DNA from: Aquarana catesbeiana | Lineage: Eukaryota; Chordata; Amphibia; Anura; Ranidae | DNA: 64,000 bases | Reading direction: 5' to 3' | Assembly: GCF_042186555.1 (NCBI RefSeq) | Contig: NC_133325.1 | Span: 296,202,543-296,266,542 of the forward strand | Shown: piece after piece, positions 10,981-23,400 of the stretch | How positions within the stretch are numbered: the stretch's first letter is position 1 | Layout: each line of letters begins with the position of its first letter | The notes under the pieces: generated by a model | Told to the model about the DNA's origin: nothing | Seen by the model: the letters and a program-made list of their open reading frames with translations, nothing else | Database searches by the model: none | Position numbers and translations under genes: made by a program

Positions 10981-11176
10981 TATATGTCAGTAACTAAAGT
11001 GGCTCTGTACAGAAATAATAAAGTGTAATTCCAGACTTGCTTCTTTTATTTTTATCTTGGTTGCTACAAGGTGTGGCTTTTGGTTACAACCTCTTTCAGG
11101 TTTAAACCGATGTACTCTTTTGGGATAATTTTTCTTACTTCCTGACCCCATAACCATGTTATCAGCAAGACACTAA

Positions 11177-11517
11177 AGTCTAGTACACACATAGGCCGAA
11201 TGTCGGGCAGCATTGGCCGGTACAATAGAAAACTGCCTGACATTCGGCCTGTGTGTACTGCAGCTGGTCCGACTGTCATAGCAGCATGACCAAAAAAGGT
11301 CTGCCGATCGGTTCCCAATCAGCGCTTTTAGCCAATGGCTGAGAGTGCTGACAGGAGTGTTCTGGTTGTTGTCCCCCCGTCAGAACACAATAGCACAGCA
11401 GGGGAGATCGCTGTACTAACATCCCATAGTTAGTACAGCTGTCCTGAGCCTTCAGTTTCATTTTCGTTCAGCTCTGCGGGGTTGAACAAAAAAAAAACTA
11501 GTGGTGTGTACCAGGCT
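11177..11517. mobile_element. Harbinger-like MITE, GTACACAC family copy 2
   Basis: Ends AGTCTAGTACACAC and GTGTGTACCAGGCT with TAA on both sides (11174-11176 and 11518-11520). The interior matches the copy at 7442-7816, including the GGCCGAATGT segment and CAATGGCTGAGAG. 341 bp. Non-coding. Confidence 0.75.
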
Positions 11518-11648
11518 TAAGTAAAGGAAAAAGTCCCCATTGGAGCCCTGTATATCAGTTACACTCTTTTAAGGTTTTAATAATATACTGTGCTCTATTG
11601 GGGATAGAATTCTTTTTCTAACATAGCTTTTTTTTTTTTTTTTTAATC

Positions 11649-12238
11649 TAAAGTGGTATTAAACCCGTGACAAAAATATGATATTGCCTATTCTTACATT
11701 TGTTGGCTATATTATTTTTTTCTTCTTTTTTTTTAAACATGTATTCCTTTTATTTTCACCTGGTGATCCAGCCAGTAAGTCTGTAATTTTTCAACTTTCT
11801 TTATCAGATCAAGCTGCCCAGCAAAAGTGGCAGTTAGAGTGTTTAAACAACCCATTTAAATTGGAACTATATCTGACCACCACAAACTTAAAATGCTATT
11901 TATTTAATTTTTAATATTTAAAGAAAATGCACCCATACACCCACGTCTCCATTCTTTATTTGTTGAAAAAACTCCTTGAAAGACACCCCCTGGCATTTCT
12001 AGCCATAGCCATCTTGAATAAGGACAAATTATTCATGTAGCATTTACTTCATGTAATCCATCTGCCCTTATCTTAAGCATGCAGGCAGGAGGGTGTGCTT
12101 CGCTGAGAAATCCCTTCCTTCAGATGAAAGAAAAAAAGAAGACTCATGAGATCTATGACATAATTTTGCCTAGGCCAGAAACCAGGAAGCAGAGAATACA
12201 TTAAGGTAAAAAAACCTTCTGGCTTTAGAACCACTTTA
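11649..12238. mobile_element. TAAAGTGG-ended MITE
   Basis: TAAAGTGGTATTAAACCC at 11649-11666 pairs with GGCTTTAGAACCACTTTA at 12221-12238 (15 of 18 positions). About 590 bp, no coding capacity. It belongs with the other TTAAAG-ended repeats in this window; the target duplication is not clear. Confidence 0.6.
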
Positions 12239-12261
12239 ATTTGTTAGTCAAGTCCATCTAA

Positions 12262-12474
12262 GGCTGGTTTCATGTCTGATTTCAGCCCAAATTTTTGGCT
12301 GAATTCAGACCTGAAAGGGACCAAAAGACACAAAGAACTCCTGTGCAATTCACTATGGAGCCGCTCCAGAGATGTGTGAACCGGCTCCATTGAGAGCCAG
12401 TCATAATCTCCTGCTATACGAATCAGATGTGGATAAACCCCCGCATCCAATTCGCACTGGTGTAAACCCAGCCT
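12262..12474. mobile_element. Harbinger-like MITE, GGCTGGTTTCA family
   Basis: TAA flanks both sides (12259-12261, 12475-12477). Ends are GGCTGGTTTCATGT and GGTGTAAACCCAGCCT. The interior (GGCTCCATTGAGAGCCAGTC) recurs in opposite orientation in the element at 29956-31751, so these are two copies of one family. Confidence 0.65.
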
Positions 12475-12477
12475 TAA

Positions 12478-13236
12478 TCTGCTAGCGCATCAAATAATGC
12501 CATCTCTCCAGATTGACAATGCTGCTATCCAACGGTGTTAGGGTGGAGACACCCTAAGGCAGAAAGTGTTTTACTGGCCGGATCACCAGTTACTGCGAAA
12601 TTCAGTGTGGGTTTGATCACTTTAATGGGGACACATAAATCTCTCTCCAATTAATCCATTAGCCTGTAGTAAATTAAAATAAACAGTACCAAGGTTGGAG
12701 ATATTTTCTTAAAAAAACTGCACATTATATTTGTTTACTGTTTGGACATTATCCTCTGTTTTGCTATAAATGTACTCTCTGTTGCTGTTAAACACTGGCA
12801 TCTGGTGTTTTTTGTATTTATATTGTAAAATTGGGATGAAAGGTGAAAATGCAAAATTGCTTCAACGAGCCTGGGGCAAATGAAGGATATCATAAAAGGG
12901 TAAAATAAAGTCTATATTTAATGTTTCTAGCTTTTTGTTTTTTGTAATTCAAAAAAAAAATACCAAAACAATTGTCTATTCATATACCATTGCAAGGACA
13001 CATCTGTCTTTATGCTATACATTAGCATAATGCCTGGTAAAGATCACAATTATGTCTTGAAAGGACTGCCTCCTTAAAAACTTGAGTTAGCAAACAAAGG
13101 GTAATGCCCACCATGACCATTATTTAAAAAAAAAAAAAAAAAAAAAAGGGGTTTTCCCCCCTTGGAAGTTTGTCATGTTTTACTATCATAGGATATTGAA
13201 TCACACTGAGCCTGATTTAACAAAGCTTTACTAAAG

Positions 13237-13270
<34 letters not shown>

Positions 13271-14084
13271 CAGTGAAGGAGGTCAAGTTGTGCTGAATTC
13301 AATCATCCAACCATGTGCAAGGAAATTGTTCGATTTTTTTTTTTTTTTTTTTTTTTTATGCACATGATCCGTTTTTTCCTTTTGCTTTACATCATTCACT
13401 AAGATTATATTTTTTGTTTGCATAGTGAACGTGATGCACTCTACTCCTGAACCTGTATGCAGACTTGAGCATGAGCGTACCCTGACGATTTAGAGAATTT
13501 TTTTGCCCATTTGTATGCATGCAAGCGCATTTATAAGCGAGACTTGTAGTACAGGAGCAGAACAATGCATTTTTGGCCTCATAGACTTTTAATTGGGGGT
13601 GCCTAAAAAACAAAGTTCAATGTGCTGCCACTCTATGGGGCCCCAAAAAATCCTAATCTGTCCCAAAGAAGCTATGAACTCTTTAGAACTTCAAGCAAAA
13701 GAATGTTTTGGTGTGAACAGGCCCATTAAGGATAATGGAATTCTTCATCTTAGGTAATGCTATTCTTCATTAACTACTTATCTTGGGGCAACTTTTTTTT
13801 TTGCAGGCATGTTAAAATCTGCATTTTTTGCTGGAAATTATATTGAAACCCCAAACAATTAATCAAGAAGCTGGTGGTGGAGTGGTCAGCACATTTGGAA
13901 GCCCAGCAAAAGTGATCAGCCAGCTTGGATCAGTTTTACCTGAAAGCAAGTTGGGTTGGCTGTAAAAATGAATACCAATTACTCAATTGTTTTAACCCTT
14001 TAAATAAGTTTATAAATGCACCTTGGCAGACAAAGGGTTAATATAATGGCAAAACAATCAGGTGTAAATGGGGGCTTACTGTCA
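12478..14084. other. Intergenic, homopolymer-rich, no gene seen
   Basis: No coding segment recognised. Long A runs lie at about 13126-13147 and 13242-13270, and a T run at about 13336-13357. The A and T runs flank TTTACTAAAG-like sequence that recalls the termini of the MITE at 2851, but I could not define an element. Confidence 0.45.
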
Positions 14085-14520
14085 AAGTGAAAACCAGTCT
14101 CTGCAAAAAGATTTAAACAAATTACAACAAAACACACACACGCATGACTGCATAAGTATACGCTCCCTTCAAGGTAATATTTAGTGGATGCGCTTTGGGC
14201 AGTAATTACAATCTTCAGTTTGTGTGAATAGGTTGTTGTTAGCTTTGCACATCTGGTTTCCAACCACAAATTCTCTACTTGATTGAGATCTGCAGTAAGT
14301 ATACAGTAAGTCTTTTGTTTTTAAGCCATTTTTATATAGTTTTGACTTTATGCTTGACTGTATGCTTGATTTTCTCCCGGGGCTCAAGTTTGCACCACTG
14401 CACTAGGATTTCCCTGTATCTTGTTACATTCTACCCCCATATGCCTTCCAGGGCCGCTGCTCAGGAACGTCCCCACTGCATGATCCTGCCAGCATAATGC
14501 TTAAAAGTGGAGAATTTGGT
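14085..14520 (-). pseudogene. Tc1-like transposase fragment, family 2
   Basis: The segment reads, on the minus strand, like the first third of a Tc1-type element: the region with GCATAAGTATACGC, then GGGCAGTAATTACAATC, TTAGCTTTGCACATCTGG and AGCCATTTTTATATAG. In order these match from memory the conserved layout of a common fish/frog Tc1 family. Many small deletions and no open frame. Neither terminal repeat is seen, so this is an internal relic. Confidence 0.5.
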
Positions 14521-15518
14521 TTTATAATGATGGTTATTGTTCGGTATGTGCCAAGTGTAGAGTTTAATAATAAAAAAAGCTACATTTCTCTTTTGTTTAT
14601 TGGAGGATCATAATCTACCGGTTATAGTGCCGCCTGCATAGGACGCTAGATATAAAAAAAAAATAATAAAGACAGCCCAGGGATCGGCTCTTGCTGGTAG
14701 CCAAAAACTCACGCACACTGAAACAACTCCATTAGCCTAGTCTATAGATATTACAACATAGGACTTTTCTTCTGGAAATCCTACTGTTTTGCTCTACTTC
14801 AAGCTAGTTAGTTGCTGGGTGACAGGCTGGATAATGTAGATCTTGGTAGTCTCCCTATTTTCAGCCATCAAACGCATGGAGTTTGTTGCTACGTGCAGGT
14901 TAGACTGTGACTGCCCAATTTTCTTGTGTGCTATTTGTAGGGTTCTGTCCCTAGGAGGAGAATGTATGACCAGACAACCAAGTGATCGGTCACAGTGTAC
15001 CTCTTAGTAGTGTTCCCTTTAATTCACTCCACCTTTTTTAACCTGTCTCGCCCCGCTCTTTATTTTGAAGGAGGGAAATGTACAGGGTTATGGAGTGTCT
15101 AGGGCTCATCTAAGGGGGGTAGTGCTGTGGTTGGAGGTGTGGCTAATTTGTTTGCTTAGGGTGCTGGCACTTTAAGGAACTTGTGGGGCACTGGCTCTTT
15201 ATGCACACTGCATTTAAAATATTGGATGGAGGTAAGCCAAAACCTACTGTGTTCATGGCATTTTGTACTAGACAGGGCAACACAAGTTCACGTAGTGGTG
15301 TGGGGGCTTTGGCATAGAACCATTTGGGTAGACTGAATGCTGCGGCCCCCATCTTGTTTAAGGCTTCCACCCTTAGTGCAGCAGGAAATGCCAGGATATG
15401 CCAGTAATCTACAGGAAATGCAAAACACCACTTAGGGTGATAACTTTTCCCTCGTCTTGGAGCAGTGTCCGATAAGGTCACTGTTTCCTTCCTCTGATTA
15501 TAGCTTCCTTACAGGCGC
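14521..15518. other. Intergenic, no gene seen
   Basis: No recognisable coding exon, RNA gene or bounded transposon. A minus-strand frame of 112 codons at 15481-15143 shows no family features and is treated as chance. Confidence 0.4.
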
Positions 15519-16233
15519 ACTTAAAGTGTCATTAAACCCACATCGTTAAAATCTGTAAATGCCGCATTATATGCTGCTCATAGTCACTATGGGATTCCTT
15601 TTCTGTATTTTTCAAAAAAAAAGCCTAGTTGATCCTGCTGTTCTCTGAGCACATGCTCAGCTTTCAGTGTATTGCTACCCAAAGTATTTCCTCCCTATCA
15701 CATCTGAGCAGCTCATGTGACTATAGATTCACACATGTGGGCGTATACACAGTGGTAATTGACAGACCACTCTCACTTCCTCCTCCATGCACACTAACAA
15801 GCTAAACACAATAGTGGTGGGATATTACATTTTGATTGATGGAGGCTTCACCTCCTTGGTATTCTAAGACACAGGCTGGAGGTGTGTGACACAGCCTGTG
15901 ACTGGCAGACATTCGCACACACCATGTTATTGCCAAAAAATAAAGATCCGATTTTCAGATATATAGTTGTATGACAATTTCAAACAGTTTATAGATGTTA
16001 TTTATTTTTACTCTGTATCCCAAAGGTTGTTTTTTTTGTTTTTTGAACACGTGACCTGCAGCAGAGGACTAAACTCCAACTGCCACTGTTTCACTGCAGA
16101 CAAGCTCAGAAAGATCTGGGTCATGTGACCGCTATATATCGATTGGGAAAAAAGGTACTTTTTTTTTCATTAGAAAAATTACAATGCCATCATCCATATA
16201 CAGAAACAGTGCGTCTTTAGTATCACTTTAGTG
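15519..16233. mobile_element. TTAAAG-ended MITE, ~710 bp
   Basis: The left end CACTTAAAGTGTCATTAAAC and the right end GTCTTTAGTATCACTTTAGT are imperfect inverted copies. The interior is non-coding. Same terminal style as 11649 and 50771; exact ends and duplication not resolved. Confidence 0.5.
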
Positions 16234-16598
16234 CTGCCTGTCTGGCAAAAGCAGATTTATCTTCTGAAAACTTTCGCCACTCTTAGAACCTTTGGTTTCT
16301 TGAGGTTAAAAACGATTACATTGCCCCTCTACTATATAAATGAGCTCAACCTGTTAGAGGGTGAAATGGAGGAAAGTAAAGTGGATGCAGATATTGAAGT
16401 AGAGTCTACAGAGGATTTTGCAAAACGTGCATTACATGCGACACAAACGATAGTTTCTTGCCAGTTGCTCTCCAGTGTAGACTCCTTGATTAATGCAGTG
16501 CGAAATAGTCTTTGCCTAACAAGGTTTACATAGCCCAAAAAGACCCTGTGGGCACTACGAGGCTGTCAAAATCAACAGGCTTAATCCTAAAAGGCTAT
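16234..16598. other. Unassigned segment with a 100-codon open frame
   Basis: A plus-strand open frame at 16231-16533 reads through KRALHATQTIVSCQLLSSVD. It could be a decayed DIRS Gag piece, because a DIRS relic begins nearby at 17551, but I could not match motifs. No splice-site pair suggests a host exon. Confidence 0.25.
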
Positions 16599-16601
16599 TT
16601 A

Positions 16602-16958
16602 GGCCCCTTTCACACTGGGGCGGCAGGTGCATCGGCGGTAAAGCGCCGCTTTACCGTAAATTTCACTGTGCTATTCGGCTGCTAGTGGGGCACTTTTACC
16701 CCCCCTGCTAGCGGCCGAGAAAGGGTTAAAACCACCGCAAAGCGCTGATGGCGGTGTAGCCGCGCTGCCCATTCATTTCAATATGTATACACTGCTCCAA
16801 AGATGCTGCTTGCAGGAGTTTTTTTTAACGTCCTGCAAGCGCACCGCTCCAGTGTGAAAGCCCTCTGGCTTTCACACTGGAGAGACAGGAGCGGCTCTTT
16901 ACAGGCGCTATTTTTAGCGCTGTAGCGCCTGTAAAAGCGCCTCAGTGTGAAAGGGGTC
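16602..16958. mobile_element. Harbinger-like MITE, CCCCTTTCACAC termini
   Basis: TTA flanks both sides (16599-16601, 16959-16961). The ends GGCCCCTTTCACACTGGGG and CAGTGTGAAAGGGGTC are inverted. The interior is GC-rich with nested inverted segments such as GCGGCTCTTTACAGGCGC. 357 bp. A related, more diverged copy is at 24258-24480. Confidence 0.75.
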
Positions 16959-17055
16959 TTAAGCTTTTTACTGAGTTTATCCAATGGGTAATGAATTTAA
17001 GAAAAAAAAATGGATATTCTGGTAGTAGATCCTTTAATTTGTCTTCAATAAACAT

Positions 17056-17550
17056 CTTAAAGTGGGAGTCCGGCGATCAATCCTTTTTTTTTTTTTTTTT
17101 TTTAGGTCATTGAGACACTTTGCTAACCCCAAAATAATACTCACAGTTTGGGTGTAATATTTCCGCCTCTGTTTTCGTACTGAAGAATAACTTAAAAAAT
17201 GTGATGCTGGCTGTTTCCATCTTGCTTGTGGGCATGTGAAGCCCACAAGCATTGATTTCCGGGATGTGGTTAATGCTGTTAATTCACAGCTTGTTCACAC
17301 GCATGATCATTGTTTCCGCACTGAATCTTGGGAAGCCTGACACTAAGCTCCCAGGAGACAGTGCGGAGCCGGGGAAAGGCAATAAACACGCCTACTCCCA
17401 TGGGAGGAGAGACAGGAAGTGCCACAATAAAGTACAATATAAAGGTAATTACAGCGATAAAAAAATTTTTCGTGCGGCATTTGAACATAAATGCAATTAA
17501 CTGAAGGGGGTAAGATTAAGTTAAAAATTTGAGTGGAACCCCGCTTTAAG
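17056..17550. mobile_element. CTTAAAG-ended MITE
   Basis: CTTAAAGTGGGAGTCCGG at the left pairs imperfectly with GAACCCCGCTTTAAG at the right. It carries a T run near 17083-17103. It directly abuts the start of the recognisable DIRS-A Gag region, so it may have inserted inside that element. Confidence 0.55.
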
Positions 17551-18290
17551 ATTATGTTGCTGATGTTCCTTTTGTTAAGGATTCTGTTGATAGGAGTTTT
17601 GCCTTCTTTGTCCTGGTGGATCCAGCCCTGCAGCTGGCAACTGCTGCCATATCTGTTTGCCAGACTAATGGGTCTTTGACCCCATGCTCGTAAAACAGTT
17701 GCAGTTGATGCCCTTATCCTTATTGTTCTGTGTGGGTTATCTAGAGAATGTAATTCACCAAGTCTCTAGAATGTCCCTCTGTGCAAATGTGCCAGATTTA
17801 GTTGATAAAAGCTTGGTTTACTAAATCTGCTTGTAAAGGTGTCTATTACACATAACTTTTGATAGTGAATGACTGTTTGGGGAAACCCTGACTGAATTAA
17901 TCAAGTAAGGCACAGAGGGAAAGGTGCTCCTAACCCATACAAAAAAGCCTAAGTCGTCTACTCCCACTGCTGCTGCCTCAGCTCAGTCGACGCCTACTCT
18001 CTGCAGGCGTCGACTTCAAAATAAAGGCTCATTGCTTCCTTTCATCACAAGCCCTGGCCACTAATTCCAACTAACCTTCCCAGAAGCCCTCCTCACAATG
18101 AAGAGAGCCCCTACTCCCCAGAGTGGGGGAACACCTTTTGGCATTTGCGCCAGTCTGGATCTGAGACGTCTTGGACCTCTGGATCCAATTTGTCATTTCA
18201 AAAAGGTACAAAATAGATTTTCCATCTTTGCACCCTCTCTGCTTCTTACCGTTCAGTCTGCCAGCATCAGCTCAATAACAAGCCGATTTA

Positions 18291-18815
18291 CGTACATAGT
18301 TACATAGTAGGCGAGGTTGAAAAAAGACATAAGTCCATCAAGTCCAACCTCTGTGTATTATTTTATTTAGGTCGTTCAGGTGCATATCTAATTATTTTTT
18401 TTTTAATTATCGGTACTCCCCGCTGAAACAACTGCTTGTGGAAGAGAATTCCACATCCTAACTGCTCTTACAGTAAAGAACCCTCTACGCAGTTTAAGGT
18501 TAAAATGCTTTTCTTCTAGTTTTAGTGAATGGCCGCGTGTCTTATTAAATTCCAGAAAATTTTATGCGGAAAAGTTTTATCCCCATTGTGGGGTCACCAG
18601 TACGGTATTTGTACATTGAAATCGTATCACCTCTCAAGCGTCTCCTCTTCAGAGAGAACAAGTTCAGTGCTCGTAACCTATCTTCATAACGAAGGTCCTC
18701 CAGTCCCTTTATTAGTTTTGTTGCCCTTCTCTGGACTCTCTCCAGTTCCAGCACATCATTCCTGAGGACTGGTGCCCAGAACTGGACAGCATACTTCTGG
18801 TGCAGCCGAACCAGA
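18291..18815 (-). mobile_element. CR1-like LINE, 5'-truncated 3' end
   Basis: The minus strand encodes the last part of a CR1/jockey-type RT polyprotein: VLELERVQRRATKLIKG and LEDLRYEDRLRALNLFSL, then frame decay and the 3' UTR. It ends in the octamer-type tail (TACATAGTTACATAGT at 18293-18308 on the plus strand), typical of CR1 3' ends. The same protein segment occurs on the plus strand at 28560-28740. It interrupts DIRS relic A. Confidence 0.82.
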
Positions 18816-19019
18816 TGCTACAACTTGAGGTACAAGGGGGGCAGTTTGTACCAGATCATTCGGAGGAAAGGCTACAAAGTTTTTTTTTTTTGTTTTTTTT
18901 TCAAATCTGTTCAGTCACAAAACCAAATTGGGGCATTTTCCCAGTATTAGACTCAGTCTGGAAACCACTTTATTGTACCAAAATTCTGGGTGGAATCAGA
19001 AAATTCTTTCTAAGTAGAT

Positions 19020-19323
19020 ATTTTATTTATTATATGTATTTATACAGGCACTGACAATGTATGCAGCAATTTACATCTATGTTGTACATTCACATCAGTT
19101 TCTGCCCTCAGGGAGCTTAAAATCTGAGGTCCCTAACTCACATTCATACTTGCGTATATGAAAGCCAAATAACCTATTAGCATGTCTTTGGAGTGTGGGA
19201 GGAAACCCATGCAGGCACAGGGAGAATATGCAAACTCTAGGTCTCTAGTGCCGTGTTGGGATTCAAACTATTGACCCTAGTACTGCCAGGTGGAAGTGCT
19301 AAGCACTTAACTACTGTGTTGCC
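19020..19323 (-). mobile_element. tRNA-headed SINE with LINE-like tail, copy 1
   Basis: On the minus strand the head reads GGCAACACAGTAGTTAAGTG with a box-A-like TAGTTAAGTG and a box-B-like GTTTGAATCCC (Pol III promoter elements). The body contains GTTTCCTCCCACACTCCAAA, and the 3' end is an AT-rich tail (ATAATAAATAAA). It matches the plus-strand copy at 56639-56957 along its length. Inserted within the RT of DIRS relic A. Confidence 0.8.
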
Positions 19324-20480
19324 TAAAGAAGATGCCTATCTGCATATCCCCATCTTCCCTATTCATCAACACTTTCTATGTTTTGCTGTAAGAAACTGGC
19401 AGTTCCAAATTGTAACACTACCTTTTGGCTTTGCTCTGTTCCCCAAGTGTCCAAAAAGTGCTTGCTCTGCTTCCTGCACTGCTGCTGACCCAGGGCATCC
19501 TTCTACAGAAGGACTTCTTCACCACAACATTGTCAGCCACCATCCAAAGCACTACTTCATGCCTTTAAACATTTGATTGGTTAATCAACTTTCCAAAGTC
19601 TGCCCTCCAGCCCTCACACTATCTGGAGTACCTGGGAGTAATCTTAGACACAGCCCAAGCCAAAATCTTCCCCCAGAAAAAATTACTTTCTTAAGGTTCC
19701 TCGTGCAAACTTTGAGATCCAAAAGATACCACTCAGTTTGCATCTGCATGAGGGTAGTGTGCCTAATGGTGCCCTCCTTTTGGTCCAGTTTCACTCTAAG
19801 ACTCTTCAACTTGACATCCTCACCTCGTTGAACAAACAAATCCACTCTCCACCGGAGATTCTCATTACTCCGAATTGGTCAATAAGGACGTTGTACGTAG
19901 ATAACAGCATGGCTCTTGAAACCTAGGTCCTGAAGGATAGGGGTACACCTTGTTCAGTCATCTCCACCTTGCTCAGAGCAAGAAAATCTCCGCACATGTA
20001 ACACAGAGGGCCTACTTTGTCTGGAGTATTCTCAGGGAGAACTTTGTCGTTCGGATCATGGCCTTTCCTCAATCTGGTCCTGACCAGCATGTGGCCCCGA
20101 GTTCCCTCAAGGGATAGGTTTCTGCTTTATCTATTATTTACCAGAAACCTCTTGCTTCACAGTCCTTAATCAACACTTCTTCAGGAAGTTGCCCATATGA
20201 AGCTCCCTATTCGAATTTCTGACCTTGGAAACTGAATCTGGTGCTCCCTGTACTCTAGAGACCCTGCTTTGAGCCATTCAGAGACATTTCTTTGGGAGAC
20301 CTCACATGTAACGTTGCCTTCCTAGGAGCCATTACATTTGTTTGGTGGGTTTCTGAGTTAACTGCCCTTTCTTGTAAGGAGCCCTTTCTTGTACTGCATA
20401 GGGACAAGGTGGTCTCTTTCCACCTCAGTGATGATTTTGTTTTGCTTTCGCTCTGGCCCCATTCAGAAACACACCAAAGA
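19324..20480 (+). pseudogene. DIRS RT to tyrosine-recombinase remnant
   Basis: The first part has RT motifs (KEDAYLHIPIFPIHQ, VTLPFGFALFPK, LEYLGVILDTAQAKIF). Further on, around 20240-20480, is text aligning with the recombinase of element D: SELTALSCKEPFLVLHRDKV. The RT catalytic YLDD box, RNase H and methylase-like parts are not found, so an internal deletion is likely. Frameshifts and stops are many. Not functional. Confidence 0.7.
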
Positions 20481-20490
20481 AATATCTTAA

Positions 20491-23400
20491 TCATACAGTA
20501 CAGGACACAGGCAAAGTACTCATAGACCCTTAGTTATAGGCTCATACCTTCAGGTGATCAGACACTGGTAAACTTTTGAGGACATGCCCACTGGGTGGCT
20601 CCACTATAACCCTACCCTACTCTGTGAGATGTTTGCTAGTGTCCTAAGGTGATGAACCCCCTCTTCATGAAGAAACTACTCTTAGCTTAACTATTTTTTT
20701 TTTTTATTTAACTTTATTCAGGTATCTTCAAATTCTTAAACTCTTCATTTCCTTTTAACGCCAAAAGTAGAAGCAGTGCGCTCAGATGGGAGCAACCTCA
20801 ATAAACCTTGGGAGCTGCAGGGTGCTATACAGGTCCAGGGCGATGGTCTTTGGAACCAAGACCCTAAAGACCCTTTCAAAGGTATGCTCACTGAGAGGGT
20901 GAAGTTTGGACTTTTATATACAGTCCAGAGTTGTGCACAGGTAAGACAGAGGGGAGGGTCACCCTGCATGCTTCTGACTGCTACTGTAAAAGACCAGTAA
21001 GATACTTAAATGGTATTCACTAGAGTGTAAACTTTTTCAAGTTTGCAAATGCTTCCCCCACACATTCATTACAAGGATTTGCTACAAGACGGACTACACA
21101 TGCTTTGCTGCATTCTTCTTCTGTTGGACACACTATACTCTATATTTTACACCCTAGTTCGTGAGTACCCCACAGGGAAATACCCTAACGCATAGAGATG
21201 GTGGAGGCAGGCAAAAGAGATCCATTCCAATATTTGCACTGTTGAAGGCCTGCACAACACTGATTCTCAGAATCATGATGCACCCTTGCATCGCAACAGG
21301 GGCCAGCTTGAATACCAATCTCTGCTTCCTATTCTAGCTCTATTCCAGGCACACAATAAGCAGCCTATCTGACAAAAGCAGAATTTTCTGCATCTAGGTT
21401 ACAAATACCTCAAACAAATAATAGCCCTAATACAGCCATATTTGCCCTGGGCTCAAAGTTACTATGCCTCTTTACCTAGGACCGTTTCTCTACCTGAGTG
21501 AAACCTGGATATGCCTGCCTTGCAAGGCAGACACTGAAAGAAATGAAGAGCACATTAAGGCAGTATTTGAAGAGCCTGCAAAAGAGTTATATTCCCCAGA
21601 TTGCTGCTTGAAGAGGGAGCTTCACACAACAGGTTTGCTAACATAGAAAAGCTCACTGTTGCCATCAGCAGCTTTATTCTCCTCTATTTCGCCATGCCCT
21701 TTTAGGTATCAAGAGACCTGCAAAATATTTAGGACATTCCCTGTTCATGAACAGATGAAATGTGCAATCTATGGTGATTGGATCACTCCAGAAAGGATTT
21801 TTACTCGCCTCAAAATCTTAACTGCTGAACTCTATCCAGTGAAAAAAGCATTCACAAAAAATTGGTCTGTTCCTTTGATCCTGCCTTAAAGTAACTTCTC
21901 AGTTTACCTATTAAAGATGTTCTTTAATTCCTTCGTTCTGCAGATAAAATGTTTGAGATGCTGTTAAAGGCTCTATATACTCTTGCAAGCCCAGCTCTGC
22001 AACCAGCTCTCTCTGCAATTTCAGTATGTCAAACTGTATACAGCAATGTGCTTCAACTGAGCAATTACAGCAGTTGCCTTGATTTCTGCTTGTTTTGTGT
22101 GGATGCTCTGGAACATGTCACGAGACAAAATTTCTAGAATGGCCTTAATTTCGGCTCTAATGCACAGAATCTTGTGGCTAATGGCCTGGACAGTGGTAGC
22201 TGCCTGTAAAAAGCACCTCACACATATGCCTTTTCAGGAAAGGTGTCTATTTGGAGAGGAACTTAGCCAGTTCCAAGGGTATTAGCCAACGAAAGGTTTT
22301 ACTTCTACAGCGGAAGATTCCAAAACTTCCTCTTCAGGAGCCTCTACCTATGCAAAATGCAGAGCAACAAATCGCTCTACCCAGGCTTCAACTTCAAAAC
22401 CTAAATTCAACCCTTCTTTTTGGCCCAAGAATTGGGCCCCAACGCCCAGCAGGTCTTTCCCAAAGCTCCCTTCCCAATGAAGGGGCATCATTACTCCTAA
22501 GAAGGAGAGTCCTTGAAGAACCATAAAATTCTATTTTCAAAATGCATCAGATGTGTCTCCATAATCATCAATTTATGGTCAAGGATATTGTGATCACTGC
22601 ATCTATTTTTATTGTTTCTTTTTTAATGGTATTATTATTAAGCTATCGTTAATTTTATATTACTGATTTCTCACATATATTGTGCATACAATAGTCCATT
22701 TCATGAAGAGGGTATTCTTTTTACAAGCAGTGTGTGGGGGGGGGGGGGGGGGCGGCCTGATACAATTTGCCTTTTCCAGGTCACAGGCATCCCAGACCTG
22801 TAGGTTCAATCAGTGGTTTCAAGAGGGTACAAAACAGAATTCAAAACTCTTCCCCCTCACCGCTTTCCTATATCAAATCAGTCAAAGACTGTTCAGTGAC
22901 AGTCATATTTGCAAAATGTCCTGAACCATCTCTTCTCCCAGGGAGTAGTTGTACAAGTATTTCTACAGTTTTAAAGGATTTTATTCAAACCTGTTAACCA
23001 TACCAAAGCCCAACAGCGGTATTCATCCTGTTCCGGGTTAAAATCTCTCAATAAACACCTTCAATTCCAAAATATCACAAGGAATCTGCAAGGTTGGTAA
23101 TTGCCTCTCTGAGACAACAGAAATACATGGCATTCGTAAACATCCAAGATCCCTATCTACATGTTACCATGTATCCACCTCATCAGTGCTTTGAGCTTCA
23201 TAGTGGCAAAATAGCACTTTCAGTTTGTACACTGCCCCTTGCCCTATCCTCTGATCTCAGAGTATTCATAAAGGTCCTAGCATCTCTTTCCCTTCTCCAG
23301 AACTTGGGGCATTCAGGTTAGATGCTCCAGGCTTTTGATTGGGTGATGCATTAAAAAAAAAAAAACATCTGTTCTCCAGCCTTCTTTGACTAGAATACTT

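Larger units (their letters stand above)
17551..20490 (+). mobile_element. DIRS-type retrotransposon relic A
   Basis: Decayed pieces of a tyrosine-recombinase retrotransposon in the correct order: Gag-like text near 17560-17740 (FVKDSVDR, AAISVCQ), Gag/RT linker to 18290, RT pieces (18816-19019 with KPNWGI; 19324-19700 with EDAYLHIPIF and EYLGVILDTAQAKIF), then the recombinase end (20240-20480 with SELTALSCKEP). The RT-RNase H-methylase middle is largely deleted. A CR1 tail (18291-18815) and a SINE (19020-19323) split it. Element D (38455-46751) served as template for this reading. Confidence 0.75.

Noticed and set aside
15143..15481. 112-codon minus-strand frame
   Set aside because: No motif, no codon or splice evidence and no relation to neighbouring elements; frames of this length are expected by chance in 64 kb.
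22736..22753. G run as a functional G-quadruplex; similar run at 38812-38832
   Set aside because: Homopolymeric G with no surrounding conserved structure; both lie in decayed transposon sequence and are likely slippage products.
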